Shown here one piece after another: positions 27,854-37,012 of a stretch of 64,000 nt of DNA (position 1 is its first letter; the number at the start of each line of letters is the position of its first letter). The DNA is from Marinomonas sp. MED121 (GTDB taxonomy: Bacteria > Pseudomonadota > Gammaproteobacteria > Pseudomonadales > Marinomonadaceae), in assembly GCF_000153025.1 (NCBI RefSeq), contig NZ_CH672433.1, positions 169,456-233,455 on the forward strand. Reading direction: 5' to 3'. The position numbers and the translations under genes were made by a program. Below the pieces are notes generated by a model. It searched no databases and was not told the DNA's origin. It was given only the letters and a program-made list of their open reading frames with translations.

Positions 27854-29416
27854 TTAGCCTTTAAAACGCTCTGCTAAATTCACTTGTTCGTACACTTCCT
27901 CTTCAATCGCTGTGATAGCAACCACTGAGTTTTCAGCACGACCTATACTCTTCTTATTAAGATCGGTCACTTCACCCATTTGCTGATTCAAGTTTTCAGC
28001 CACTTGCTCTTGCTGATGTGCTGCTACATTAATCTGCGAGGTCATATCAACAATCTTCATGATTGCATCCTCAATCGAGGTCATATTAAGGGCCACCTGT
28101 TCAATACGATCCACCCCCTGCTTCGCCACATCAGTACCCTGATCAATCGTGGTAAGCACAGCCTCTGTATTGCGCTTAAGCTCTTCTGTCATTTGATTGA
28201 TATTTTGAGTCGCTTGCTGAGTTCGTGTTGCTAACGCACGCACCTCATCTGCCACTACCGCAAAACCACGACCAGCTTCACCTGCACGTGCCGCTTCAAT
28301 TGCAGCATTTAAAGCAAGTAAGTTGGTTTGCTCGGCGATATCACTAATGGAATTAACCACTTCATTAATGGTGTCACTTTCTTTCGCCAATACATCAACT
28401 ACTTTCTTGGCATCGTTAATTTCACTATAAACACGCCTGATTGTACTGCCGGTTTCTTCTGCTAATGCCTGACTACTTCTTGTTTCAGCACATACAGACT
28501 CAGTCGCCTCAGCCGCTGCATTAACACTTTGCGCAACCTCTTGAATACTAGCGAGCATTTGCGCACCACCAGCTGCGACAGCATCAAATTTACTATTTTG
28601 TAAGGCAAAACCTTTAAGGTTAACTGAAACACCATTTTTAACCGTACTGGCACGTACTGTGAGATTCTTTGAGCTTTCCATCAACCTATGACGGAAGGTA
28701 CTTCTAGCCGCTTCCTGATGCAGCTGAGCAAAACTAATCGCGGCTTTTGCACCGACTTTTTTACAATACAAGTATTGTCCAATCACATTATGAGATTCTA
28801 CTGGAATAGTGTGTAATGTCGCCTCCAGCCCAGACCTTTGCTGAAACACACCAACCAAGCCAAACAACCCAAAGATAGCCCCTAGCACTTGCGCCCAAAT
28901 CACACCCGATCCTAAACTCACTAGGGTTAAAGCAAGTAAAGCAAAAGTGGCAGGAAGAAAACTACTTTGGAAGAAGGAAGCCAACCTAACTGAAGCAGGA
29001 ATTAAAGACTTCCCTTGATTAACCCTATTATACAAAGCTTGTGCATGCACAGCCTCATCTGACGTCGCTTTGCGTCGAACAGATTCATAACCAATTACCT
29101 TGCCACCATCAATCAAGGGACTCACATGAGCACTTACCCAATAATGGTCACCATTTTCTGAGCGGTTTTTAACAATACCGAGCCAGCTATTACCTTGCTT
29201 TAAGTTTGTCCACATATCAGCAAAAACAGCAGGGGGCACATCTGGGTGTCGAATAAGATTATGAGGCTGACCTAGTAGGTCCTCCCTTGCATAGCCTGCT
29301 ATTTCACAAAACTCATCATTTACGAAAGTAATTTTTCCCTTAATATCTGTACTAGAAACAAGCACATAATCAGCAGGGAAAGCCGTTTCTTTATTTGTTG
29401 CTGACATCTTACGCAT
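27854..29416 (-). CDS. Aer-like PAS-containing energy taxis receptor (methyl-accepting chemotaxis protein)
   Basis: 520 residues. A PAS domain at about 10-120 ([14 protein letters not shown], then [15 protein letters not shown] and NGDHYWV) matches the FAD-binding PAS of Aer. One or two membrane helices at about 155-190 lack a periplasmic domain. The C-terminal MCP domain has the canonical tip [19 protein letters not shown] followed by [12 protein letters not shown]. It should sense redox or oxygen state and signal through CheW/CheA, none of which are in this window. GAGATAAC precedes the ATG. It is alone between dnaB and bioA. Confidence 0.92.
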   Translation of the reverse strand: MRKMSATNKETAFPADYVLVSSTDIKGKITFVNDEFCEIAGYAREDLLGQPHNLIRHPDVPPAVFADMWTNLKQGNSWLGIVKNRSENGDHYWVSAHVSPLIDGGKVIGYESVRRKATSDEAVHAQALYNRVNQGKSLIPASVRLASFFQSSFLPATFALLALTLVSLGSGVIWAQVLGAIFGLFGLVGVFQQRSGLEATLHTIPVESHNVIGQYLYCKKVGAKAAISFAQLHQEAARSTFRHRLMESSKNLTVRASTVKNGVSVNLKGFALQNSKFDAVAAGGAQMLASIQEVAQSVNAAAEATESVCAETRSSQALAEETGSTIRRVYSEINDAKKVVDVLAKESDTINEVVNSISDIAEQTNLLALNAAIEAARAGEAGRGFAVVADEVRALATRTQQATQNINQMTEELKRNTEAVLTTIDQGTDVAKQGVDRIEQVALNMTSIEDAIMKIVDMTSQINVAAHQQEQVAENLNQQMGEVTDLNKKSIGRAENSVVAITAIEEEVYEQVNLAERFKG

Positions 29417-29562
29417 AAGTTATCTCGATATTATTTTATTATGACCGCCCAGACTTAAAAGGGCGCTTTACTATTCACATTAAAATAATTCTAAACCATT
29501 AACTAAGCTAGATAAATCAATATCGCGTTACTAAAAAAAACGTATATTGCCAATCTATTTCC

Positions 29563-30939
29563 TTATTCATCGTCAAAGTCTTGATATGCATCGGGAGAAA
29601 GATCTTCAAAGCGGGTGAATTTACCCACAAATGACAAGCGACAGGTACCGATCGGACCGTTACGTTGCTTACCAATAATGATCTCAGCCACCCCTTTATA
29701 AGGCGTATCTTCGTTATAAACCTCATCTCGGTAAACAAAGGAAATAATATCCGCATCCTGCTCGATCGCTCCAGATTCACGCAAATCTGAGTTTACTGGT
29801 CGTTTGTTGGGCCGGTTCTCCAAACTACGGTTTAGCTGTGATAAAGCAATAACAGGGCATTCCATTTCTTTCGCAATGGCCTTCAAAGAACGGGAAATTT
29901 CCGAAATCTCGTTGGTTCGACCTTCACTATAACCCGGTATTTGCATCAACTGCAGGTAATCGATCATGATCAAAGCGACTTTGCCGTCACCATGCTCACG
30001 CGCTATTCGTCTCACCCTAGAACGCATCTCAGTTGGACTAATACCAGCTGTATCATCGATAAACAACTTCCTGTCTTTCAGCATTTTTACTGCAGACATT
30101 AGTTTATCCCAGTCTTCCTGCAGCAACTGACCAGAACGCATTCTAGTTTGATCAATTCGCCCTAACGAAGAAAGCATACGCATCATCAATTGCTCAGAGG
30201 GCATCTCCAAGCTAAATACGATAACCGGCATATCGGTAATCATGGCGGCATTTTCAACCAAGTTCATGGCAAAAGTCGTTTTACCCATAGAAGGACGACC
30301 TGCCACTATGACCAAATCGGATTTTTGCAATCCTGAAGTCATATCATCAAGGTCAGTAAAGCCGGTACTTAACCCTGTAATGGCACCTTCTTGATGGTAT
30401 AACTCATCAATCTTATCGACCGTCGCACTCAATATGTCTGAGGCAATTCGCGGACCACCTTTCTTATCCCCACCTTCGGCAATTTGGAAGATTTTACGTT
30501 CGGCTTCATCAAGCACTTCTGCCGCAGTTAAACCTTCAGGGTGAAAGGCTCGGGTTGAAATTTCATTTGTTGTGGTTATCAGACGGCGCAAAACAGACCG
30601 CTCACGCACAATATCGGCATAACTTGCAATATTGGCAGAACTTGGCGTCGCCTCAGCCATCTCAATGAGGTAGGTCATACCACCCACATCTTCAAGCTCA
30701 CCACGTTTATCAAGCTTTTCACCAATTGTTACCACATCAATTGGCTCAGACTCATCAGCTAACTTAGCAATAACGGCAAAAATTTGCTTATGCTCTGGCC
30801 GATAAAAATCATCCGCCATCACCAATTCAGACACTTTATCCCATGCATTTGGGTCAAGCATTAAGCCACCCACAACAGAACGCTCAGCCTCAACCGAATA
30901 AGGCGGCAACTTTATTGCACTCACATCTGAATTTTCCAA
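29563..30939 (-). CDS. dnaB: Replicative DNA helicase DnaB
   Basis: 458 residues, full length. The N-terminal DnaG-binding domain begins PPYSVEAERSVVGGLMLD, and the RecA-like helicase domain has Walker A GRPSMGKTTFA, the B region VALIMIDYLQLM and the arginine-finger region NRPNKRPVNSDLRESG. Hexameric DnaB unwinds DNA at the fork. It follows rplI by 152 bp with a terminator between, so it is likely transcribed from its own promoter. The spacer downstream to the Aer-like gene (29417-29562) holds a weak CGCCC/GGGCG hairpin near 29450-29471 but no clear terminator. Confidence 0.98.
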   Translation of the reverse strand: MENSDVSAIKLPPYSVEAERSVVGGLMLDPNAWDKVSELVMADDFYRPEHKQIFAVIAKLADESEPIDVVTIGEKLDKRGELEDVGGMTYLIEMAEATPSSANIASYADIVRERSVLRRLITTTNEISTRAFHPEGLTAAEVLDEAERKIFQIAEGGDKKGGPRIASDILSATVDKIDELYHQEGAITGLSTGFTDLDDMTSGLQKSDLVIVAGRPSMGKTTFAMNLVENAAMITDMPVIVFSLEMPSEQLMMRMLSSLGRIDQTRMRSGQLLQEDWDKLMSAVKMLKDRKLFIDDTAGISPTEMRSRVRRIAREHGDGKVALIMIDYLQLMQIPGYSEGRTNEISEISRSLKAIAKEMECPVIALSQLNRSLENRPNKRPVNSDLRESGAIEQDADIISFVYRDEVYNEDTPYKGVAEIIIGKQRNGPIGTCRLSFVGKFTRFEDLSPDAYQDFDDE

Positions 30940-31024
30940 ATCTACACCATCAAGTAATAATTAGCTTAATCACATAACAACTCACTCATAGTAAAAGCAA
31001 ATTGCCATTCATATAAAAAACCCA

Positions 31025-31064
31025 TAAAAAAGGGCAACTGACGAAACGCCAGCTGCCCTATTTT
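31025..31064 (-). terminator. Intrinsic terminator after rplI
   Basis: On the minus strand AGGGCA-CAG pairs with CTG-TGCCCT (one mismatch pair in the stem) and is followed by a run of six T. It ends the rpsF-rpsR-rplI transcript before dnaB. A T4 run on the plus strand makes it weakly bidirectional. Confidence 0.85.
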
Positions 31065-31091
31065 GCAGTCTGTTATTCAGAATCTCAACGA

Positions 31092-31535
31092 TTACTGAGC
31101 AACAACTTCCAAAGTAACAGTTGCAACTACTTCAGAGTGTAGTTGAACGTTAACTTCAAAAGAACCAGTGTGGCGAATAGCGCCTTCTGGTAGACGTACT
31201 TCTGACTTAGATACTTCTGCAGCAGCAGAGATCACGTCAGCAATATCGCGAGTACCGATAGAACCGAATAGTTTACCTTCATCACCAGCGTTAGCTTCGA
31301 TAGTGAAAGTTTTACCATTCAATTGTTCAGCACGTGCTTGTGCAGCAGCAGTACGCTCTGCAGCTTGAGCTTCAAGCTCAGCACGACGCTCTTCAAAAGT
31401 TGCAATGTTAGCTTTCGTTGCCATTACAGCTTTTTTGTTCGGAATCAAAAAGTTACGAGCATAGCCTGGTTTTACGACAACTTGGTCACCGATACCGCCT
31501 AGCTTAGTTACTTTGTCGAGTAGAATCACATTCAT
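31092..31535 (-). CDS. rplI: 50S ribosomal protein L9
   Basis: 147 residues, the normal length. [19 protein letters not shown] and [12 protein letters not shown] are the family signature at the N-terminal rRNA-binding domain; a long helix and the C-terminal domain follow. The ATG at 31535 is chosen over upstream in-frame codons because AGAGGTGAT lies just ahead and the extension is unconserved. It follows the DUF2232-like membrane protein by 28 bp. Confidence 0.97.
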   Translation of the reverse strand: MNVILLDKVTKLGGIGDQVVVKPGYARNFLIPNKKAVMATKANIATFEERRAELEAQAAERTAAAQARAEQLNGKTFTIEANAGDEGKLFGSIGTRDIADVISAAAEVSKSEVRLPEGAIRHTGSFEVNVQLHSEVVATVTLEVVAQ

Positions 31536-31563
31536 CTCGATCACCTCTAAATAATCATTAGCT

Positions 31564-32418
31564 TTAGTCAGAAGTGGGCGCTGCACCTGATATACGACCG
31601 CGAATATCAACAAAACTATCAACAATAACTAATACAATCAGTATATTGACGATATAAGGCGTTAATATAAACAATCCCACCAAGTAAAAAGCAATCAGCC
31701 CAACTTTCCCAATATTCTTTTTCGCAAACACACCATGAACAAGCGCTAGTCCTACAAGGACAAAAATCGGGATTACTATGTGTGCAAGGAATTGAAATGA
31801 TTCACCTAAGCTTTCGCCCAAGAAAACCATCACTGCAAATGTTAACGTAACCGGTAAGGTCAACTTTAACTGCAAAAACTCTTTTGCCAAACCACCTGGG
31901 TTATACAACTTTGACTGCCAACTCCTCGCAAGGAAGACAGCTGCAATTGATATACACATTTGAGCCACTGACATGGAGACCACAAGCTCTTTATACAAGC
32001 GCTCATCATCCATTCCTGTCACTTCCATCTGGGAAAACAGCTCTTTCATCATCTCAAGAAGGATGTCGAGCACACCAGACATCAACAAAGGGAGCGTAAA
32101 AACGTTCACAACAGCAATAACAACGGCCGCTATAAACAATGCCCCCCAGGACACGGTAGTTCTTAACACATAACTAAATAAGGCAGCTTGAACCAATATT
32201 AAAATGGTTGTCGCATCACCTTGAAAGACCCACAGCAATAAGGCTGTTAGCCCTCCCCACGCAAATACAGATATGCCTTCTGCAACACCTTTTCTAAGTA
32301 CCACCAACGCTTGAATCGCGCCAGCCAAAAAAACAAGTAAAGGAATGGCACTGAACGCTGCAACACCAATAATGGCGTTCATGCGGCGTGTCATTACCCA
32401 TTGCGCTAATTTACTCAT
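31564..32418 (-). CDS. DUF2232-like multipass membrane protein in the ribosomal operon
   Basis: 284 residues with about eight hydrophobic helices across the whole length. It lies between rpsR and rplI, the position of the DUF2232 family protein in Pseudomonas (PA4933 type). Function is unknown. No catalytic motif is visible. It starts 20 bp after rpsR and ends 28 bp before rplI, so it is co-transcribed with ribosomal proteins, which hints at a housekeeping role. E. coli has no such gene at this place. Confidence 0.82.
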   Translation of the reverse strand: MSKLAQWVMTRRMNAIIGVAAFSAIPLLVFLAGAIQALVVLRKGVAEGISVFAWGGLTALLLWVFQGDATTILILVQAALFSYVLRTTVSWGALFIAAVVIAVVNVFTLPLLMSGVLDILLEMMKELFSQMEVTGMDDERLYKELVVSMSVAQMCISIAAVFLARSWQSKLYNPGGLAKEFLQLKLTLPVTLTFAVMVFLGESLGESFQFLAHIVIPIFVLVGLALVHGVFAKKNIGKVGLIAFYLVGLFILTPYIVNILIVLVIVDSFVDIRGRISGAAPTSD

Positions 32419-32438
32419 TTGATACTTAGATCCGCTTC

Positions 32439-32669
32439 TTAGTTGAAGTGGCTGTCAGTGTATGGCAATAGAGCGATATAACGAGCACGCTTGATAGCGG
32501 TCGCTAGCTGACGCTGGTAACGTGCCTTAGTGCCAGTAATACGGCTAGGTACAATTTTACCAGTTTCAGTTACATAACCTTTAAGTGTGTCTAGATCTTT
32601 GTAATCGATCTCAACGGTACCTTCTGCAGTGAAACGGCAGAACTTACGACGACGGAAAAAACGAGCCAT
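32439..32669 (-). CDS. rpsR: 30S ribosomal protein S18
   Basis: 76 residues, full length. The start [17 protein letters not shown] and the core [23 protein letters not shown] are unmistakable. S18 binds 16S rRNA as a heterodimer with S6, encoded just upstream (22-bp gap) with a good ribosome site (AGGAGATCCTC region). Confidence 0.98.
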   Translation of the reverse strand: MARFFRRRKFCRFTAEGTVEIDYKDLDTLKGYVTETGKIVPSRITGTKARYQRQLATAIKRARYIALLPYTDSHFN

Positions 32670-32691
32670 GAGGATCTCCTAAATTAATTAA

Positions 32692-33099
32692 TTACTCTGC
32701 AGATGTTTCTTCAGCAGGTGTTTCAGCAGCTTCTGTACGCTCTTGACGTTCTTCACGTGGAGCGCGACGGTCTTCACGACTTTCAGCAGCTTTAATTGGA
32801 GAAACTTCAGTTACCGCACCTTTACGACGGATCACCAAGTTACGGATGATGGCATCGTTGTAGCGGAAAGTGTCGTTTAATTCAGACATAACAGCTTCAG
32901 AAGCTTCAATGTTCATAAGAACATAGTGAGCTTTATGAATTTTGTTAATTGGGTAAGCTAATTGGCGGCGACCCCAATCTTCTAGACGGTGTACTTGACC
33001 ACCATCTTCAGTGATTAGGTTAGTGTAACGCTCAACCATCGCTGGAACTTGTTCGCTTTGATCTGGATGAACCAGAAAGACGATTTCATAATGACGCAT
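32692..33099 (-). CDS. rpsF: 30S ribosomal protein S6
   Basis: 135 residues. [21 protein letters not shown] and the [23 protein letters not shown] region (positions about 45-68) identify S6. The C-terminal tail of about 30 residues is Arg/Glu-rich and ends in an acidic stretch; such tails vary and in E. coli are glutamylated by RimK. It is the first gene of the operon, preceded by a structured leader and a TATAAT promoter. Confidence 0.98.
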   Translation of the reverse strand: MRHYEIVFLVHPDQSEQVPAMVERYTNLITEDGGQVHRLEDWGRRQLAYPINKIHKAHYVLMNIEASEAVMSELNDTFRYNDAIIRNLVIRRKGAVTEVSPIKAAESREDRRAPREERQERTEAAETPAEETSAE

Positions 33100-33134
33100 T
33101 GAAGCTCCTTATGGGTTCTTAGTCTCCGAAGCTC

Positions 33135-33177
33135 CCCCGTTAAAAGCTGTGAGACAAGGAGTGTATGATTTACGGGG
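33135..33177 (-). promoter_or_regulatory. Possible S6:S18 autoregulatory leader hairpin
   Basis: In the rpsF leader, CCCCGT (33177-33172 on the minus strand) can pair exactly with ACGGGG (33140-33135), closing a hairpin of about 30 nt ending near 35 bases before the start codon. Many bacteria have a leader structure at this place bound by S6:S18 to repress rpsF-rpsR. I see the stem but cannot confirm the conserved bulge. Confidence 0.4.
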
Positions 33178-33183
33178 TGGCGC

Positions 33184-33212
33184 ATTATATAACATTGAAA
33201 ACAAAAAACATA
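33184..33212 (-). promoter_or_regulatory. Probable rpsF promoter
   Basis: On the minus strand a perfect -10 TATAAT (33189-33184) is preceded, after 17 nt, by a poor -35 TATGTT (33212-33207). It gives a leader of about 75-80 nt before rpsF. Confidence 0.45.
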
Positions 33213-33694
33213 GCCGCAAAACGCGTTAAAACAAGCTTATTCATTAAGCAATAAAATACACACCATCATCAATAAAGCTAAGGAAGCTACGAATAAGTCC
33301 TCCCGCCTCAGCGTATGGATAAAAGCCACTAGATTTATGGAGAGAGTCGCAACTTAATAGTGACTCTATTGATCAGACTCTCAACTTATAGTTAAGGCTT
33401 TAAGGCCACACCCTTCGGGTCGTTGAAGAATACCTAAACGGCATTTCAGGAAAAAGTGTCATCCTGTGTTGTCCCTTCTTGAAAGGTACCTACAACGCCT
33501 TGTTTGTCACTTTTCCCATACACCTTAAAAGAGCAGACTAAGAAGAGTAACTTAATCACAGTTTCCCTAAATCGAGGGATTGCTTATTTTTTGACAAATT
33601 CAGCGTATATTATTCATCGCTTTTTTGAGAGTATTCTCTCACCAAATAAGTAACCTATTAAGTGATCTAAATAGATTGGAGAAAAGGACCTTTC
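33213..33694. other. Structured intergenic region between rpsF and the MipA-like gene
   Basis: About 480 bp with no convincing gene on either strand. It contains several self-complementary parts: AGAGTCGC / GTGACTCT (33343-33350 with 33360-33367), with GAGAGTC able to pair instead with GACTCTC at 33376-33382; CCCTTCGGG (33411-33419); CGTTG / CAACG (33421-33425 with 33493-33497); the palindrome AGGTACCT near 33484-33491; and GGAAAAAGTG near 33449 facing CACTTTTCC near 33509. This density suggests a structured RNA or a repeat element. A ribosome site (GGAGAAAAGGA) for the next gene lies at the right end. Confidence 0.5.
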
Positions 33695-34435
33695 ATGAAC
33701 TATCTTTCTAAACTTGCCTTAATCAGCCTAGTTTCATCATCTCCAATCATGGCGCAAACCATCCCGCCTTTGACATTAGGTGCAATTGCCACCACTAAAT
33801 CCTCTGTCCATTTAGATACAGATGAAGAAACTGAGATATGGCCTCTTGTCGTCTATCAAGGTGAGCATGTGTATTTTCAGGGCATAGAATTAGGTTATCG
33901 CCTACTACCATTGCAATCATTTCAAAACATAAGTTTTGGTTTAAGTTTAGAAAATGAAAATTATGACCCTGACGATTCTGACGACACAAATGCCAACGCA
34001 TTAGACGATAGGGACTTAACCTTAATGACAGTAGCAGCTTACCGCATTGGGCCTGTTACATTTAAAGCGGGTCAAGATGTGTTGGGCGAGCATGATGGTT
34101 TCTTTGGTGAAATCACTGCAAAATTAAGGCTCAAGGTCAATGACATTGGTGTTTCACCTGCTATCTCATATCGCTACCTTGATGAGAAGCTAAGCAATCA
34201 TATTTATGGTGTAAGCCAAACTGAATCTGATAGAACGGGTGGAAGCATCGCTGCATACGATTCAGGGAGCACACAAAAGATCAGCTACTCACTGGCAATG
34301 AATTACCCTGTTACACCAACCGTGTTTATTAACTTTAAATACACCCATAGTCGCTACAATGACATTCTTGATAGCCCAATCGTCGAAGATGATAAAAGTA
34401 ATGCGGTTAGTTTAGGTGCGTTTGCTCGTTTTTAA
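33695..34435 (+). CDS. MipA/OmpV family outer-membrane protein
   Basis: 246 residues with a signal peptide (hydrophobic 5-17, cleavage likely after SSPIMA). The rest alternates short beta-strand-like segments and ends in the aromatic residue Phe (GAFARF), as outer-membrane barrels do. The pattern PLVVYQGEHVYFQGIELGYRL and the periodic YR(I/Y) strands fit the MipA/OmpV family of scaffolding or osmotically regulated barrels. The start follows GGAGAAAAGGA by 7 nt. It stands alone. The exact role cannot be told. Confidence 0.78.
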   Translation: MNYLSKLALISLVSSSPIMAQTIPPLTLGAIATTKSSVHLDTDEETEIWPLVVYQGEHVYFQGIELGYRLLPLQSFQNISFGLSLENENYDPDDSDDTNANALDDRDLTLMTVAAYRIGPVTFKAGQDVLGEHDGFFGEITAKLRLKVNDIGVSPAISYRYLDEKLSNHIYGVSQTESDRTGGSIAAYDSGSTQKISYSLAMNYPVTPTVFINFKYTHSRYNDILDSPIVEDDKSNAVSLGAFARF

Positions 34436-34477
34436 CTGTTTTTTACAACCATTTAGTCGGCTCAATTTTTTCAGCTT

Positions 34478-35371
34478 ATGTCTGTACAAAATAACAACCA
34501 AAAGGCCGTAATATACGGCCTAATTTCTGTTTTCTTTTGGTCAACTGTTGCAACGGCCTTTAGCATTTCTTTAAAACACTTAGAGCCAGCGCAACTTCTA
34601 TTAATTGCGAGCATCACCTCTTTTCTTTTTTTACTGGCATTAGTCATCATTAAAAAGCAAGCAAACCAATTAATTCATGAGGCTAAAAAAAGCTACAAAA
34701 GCTCACTTTTCTTTGGCGCAATTAATCCGTTCATTTACTATCTAATCTTACTGGCCGCTTATGATTTACTGCCAGCACAAGAAGCTCAGGCGATTAATTA
34801 CACCTGGGCAATCATGCTAAGCCTTCTTGCTGTGCCTATCATGAAACAAAGACTCACTCAAAAGGACATTTTAGCCGCGCTTTTCTGTTATTTTGGCGTG
34901 CTTTTTATTGCGACTCATGGCCATCCTTTTAGCTTAGAGTTTGGCAATCTAACTGGCGTTATAATGGCGCTTCTTAGTACCGTTATTTGGGCGCTCTATT
35001 GGCTATTTAATACCAAAGACAAGCGTCCAAGCTTAATAGGGCTCACCCTCAACTTCGCCTTTGCCATCCCTATGATTTTTATCTACTGTTGGCTAACTGA
35101 TAATCTAACAAATTGGCCATTAACAGGCTTACTAAGTGCCTTTTATATTGGACTATTTGAAATGGGCATTACCTTTGTACTTTGGAATCAAGCATTGAAG
35201 TTGACAGATAAGGCGAGTCGAATCGCGAATTTCATCTTTCTTTCTCCGCTTCTATCTATTTTTTGGCTTTCGCAATTTGCTGGCGAAAGCATTCAAAGCT
35301 CAACACTAGTGGGTCTTGCCTGTATTTTAATCGGTTTAACTATTCAGAATTTGCGGCGTTCAAAATCATAA
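34478..35371 (+). CDS. EamA/DMT family transporter
   Basis: 297 residues with ten hydrophobic helices in two EamA repeats (first from about 12-140, second from about 152-292). The first helix VIYGLISVFFWSTVATAFS is typical of drug/metabolite transporters, and the general layout resembles amino-acid exporters such as YddG. It follows the MipA-like gene by 42 bp on the same strand. The substrate is unknown. It is convergent with the second EamA gene. Confidence 0.85.
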   Translation: MSVQNNNQKAVIYGLISVFFWSTVATAFSISLKHLEPAQLLLIASITSFLFLLALVIIKKQANQLIHEAKKSYKSSLFFGAINPFIYYLILLAAYDLLPAQEAQAINYTWAIMLSLLAVPIMKQRLTQKDILAALFCYFGVLFIATHGHPFSLEFGNLTGVIMALLSTVIWALYWLFNTKDKRPSLIGLTLNFAFAIPMIFIYCWLTDNLTNWPLTGLLSAFYIGLFEMGITFVLWNQALKLTDKASRIANFIFLSPLLSIFWLSQFAGESIQSSTLVGLACILIGLTIQNLRRSKS

Positions 35372-35385
35372 AACCGCTAAATTTT

Positions 35386-36243
35386 TCACTTATGTCCACT
35401 TAAATAAGTGGTTAGAAGCACGCTAGCAAAAATTAGTAGCATACCTGTTATTGCTAATAAATCTGGGATATACCCCCAGATTAACATCCCCCAAAGCCCA
35501 CTAAACACCACACCTATATAACTCACTGGCGAAACGATACTCGCGGGAGCAAATCCATAGGCCAAAGTATAAAGGTACATAGCGAAATATAAGGTTAATC
35601 CCACTACTAATATATGAGGAACAAGGTGAACAGGCACTAATAGAGAAGCTTGACTATATACAGACAAAAACAAAGACAAAACAGCCGAAATGAGAAAGTA
35701 AATGGTCATGGTTTCTTTTGCCCTGACGTTTTTAGAGAGCATTCGTGTCGTCACCATAGAAAGCGCTAGGCCAATGGCAGATAAGAATCCAACCAGATGC
35801 CAAGGATCAAACTGACTTGGTGCCGGCTTTATTATCAGCGCAACGCCAAAAAATCCTAAAACCAAAGGTAGCCAGCGAGAGCTAGGCACTCTTATTTTAT
35901 GCACAAGTAAAACCACTAAGGGAACACATAAGGGTGCACAGGCTCTTAGCATTGACGCTTCGACCAAAGGAATATGATTAATCGCTAGATAGAAAAAATA
36001 AAAACCCAAAAAACCTGATATGCTGCGCAAAAAGTGCGTTTTCCACACTTTCATATCATGTCGTCGCCAATGCCCCCTTTGTTGAGGTAACAATAAAGCA
36101 ACGCAGAGTAGGCTTTGCCAAAATACCAATACCGACACAGCGACTTCCGCCTGCACTAGCTTTGCAACAAGGCTAGTCACCGACATAATAAAAGCATAGG
36201 CAAGCGTCGCCAAAACCCCTTTAACTAACAGCTTGTCTCTCAA
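35386..36243 (-). CDS. EamA/DMT family transporter
   Basis: 285 residues, ten membrane helices in two EamA repeats (GVLATLAYAFIMSV at the start; second repeat from about 145 with PWHLVGFLSAIGLALSM). It resembles RhaT/YdcZ-type permeases of unknown substrate. It is unlike the adjacent plus-strand EamA protein in sequence, so it is not a recent duplicate. It starts 40 bp after thiQ on the same strand and could be read through from the thiamine operon, but the substrate cannot be inferred safely. Confidence 0.85.
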   Translation of the reverse strand: MRDKLLVKGVLATLAYAFIMSVTSLVAKLVQAEVAVSVLVFWQSLLCVALLLPQQRGHWRRHDMKVWKTHFLRSISGFLGFYFFYLAINHIPLVEASMLRACAPLCVPLVVLLVHKIRVPSSRWLPLVLGFFGVALIIKPAPSQFDPWHLVGFLSAIGLALSMVTTRMLSKNVRAKETMTIYFLISAVLSLFLSVYSQASLLVPVHLVPHILVVGLTLYFAMYLYTLAYGFAPASIVSPVSYIGVVFSGLWGMLIWGYIPDLLAITGMLLIFASVLLTTYLSGHK

Positions 36244-36283
36244 AAGATACTCCGAATAAAAGCTAAAAATCAGATTACGAATA

Positions 36284-37012
36284 CTAGTGGCTTAAATAGC
36301 GGCGTAATTCAGGTTTATTGTCGACCTTATTCAAAACACTCACCTCATCATGCAAGACAACGTTCCCCTTCTCTATTAACAGAAGCTTACCACCTACTAA
36401 AAGCGCTTCTTCCGGTAAGTGAGATACGATCAAACTGGTAAGTTCTAGTTGCTGAGTAAGATCTGCCACTAACATCAGCATCTGACTTCGCAAGCTAGGA
36501 TCTAAAGCACTAAAGGGCTCATCAAGCAGTAGAATAGATTTCTTTTTTTCCTCTTGTGCGACAATAGCCCGAGCAACCGCTCTTGCAATAGCCACTCGCT
36601 GGGCTTGGCCACCTGATAAAGCTTCAGGAAGCTTAGACTTCATCCCCTCAAGCTGTGTACGTTCAAGCGCCCACATAGTCGCCTCTTTTTCTATAGGGCT
36701 TAGCTTTAAGTTGGTAGCTAACCCTATGCCAACATTTTGCCATACGCTTAATTGAGGAAATAGGTTATCACTTTGAAATAAGGTTGTAATTGGCCTTTGT
36801 TCGGGCGTTAAAAGAGTGAGGTCTTGCCCTTTATAGTCGATACCACTGCTTGCATCTAAAAATCCACCGATAAGGTGTAGCAAGGTACTTTTCCCTTCTC
36901 CACTTCGACCTAACAGGGTCGTTACACCATTAGATAAATTTGCTTGGTAATCTGCATTAAAGTCTTCACCATCTTGATTACGCCATTGATATTGCACATC
37001 TAGTTTAAGCAT
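36284..37012 (-). CDS. thiQ: Thiamine ABC transporter ATP-binding protein ThiQ
   Basis: 242 residues with Walker A GRSGEGKST, ABC signature LSGGQAQRVAIARA, Walker B ILLLDEPFSALDP and the His switch SHLPEEA. It powers uptake of thiamine or TPP with ThiP and ThiB. The ATG overlaps the end of thiP by 8 bp and follows GGAGGGAGG. The identity rests on the operon behind a TPP riboswitch; ATPases of the iron and sulfate importers look similar. Confidence 0.92.
   Translation of the reverse strand: MLKLDVQYQWRNQDGEDFNADYQANLSNGVTTLLGRSGEGKSTLLHLIGGFLDASSGIDYKGQDLTLLTPEQRPITTLFQSDNLFPQLSVWQNVGIGLATNLKLSPIEKEATMWALERTQLEGMKSKLPEALSGGQAQRVAIARAVARAIVAQEEKKKSILLLDEPFSALDPSLRSQMLMLVADLTQQLELTSLIVSHLPEEALLVGGKLLLIEKGNVVLHDEVSVLNKVDNKPELRRYLSH

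Noticed and set aside
29448..29471. CGCCC/GGGCG hairpin between the Aer-like gene and dnaB as a terminator
   Set aside because: Only five pairs and no T run on either strand.
33590..33612. TTGACA near 33591 with TATATT near 33606 as promoter of the MipA-like gene
   Set aside because: The two elements are only about 10 bases apart, too close for a sigma-70 promoter.
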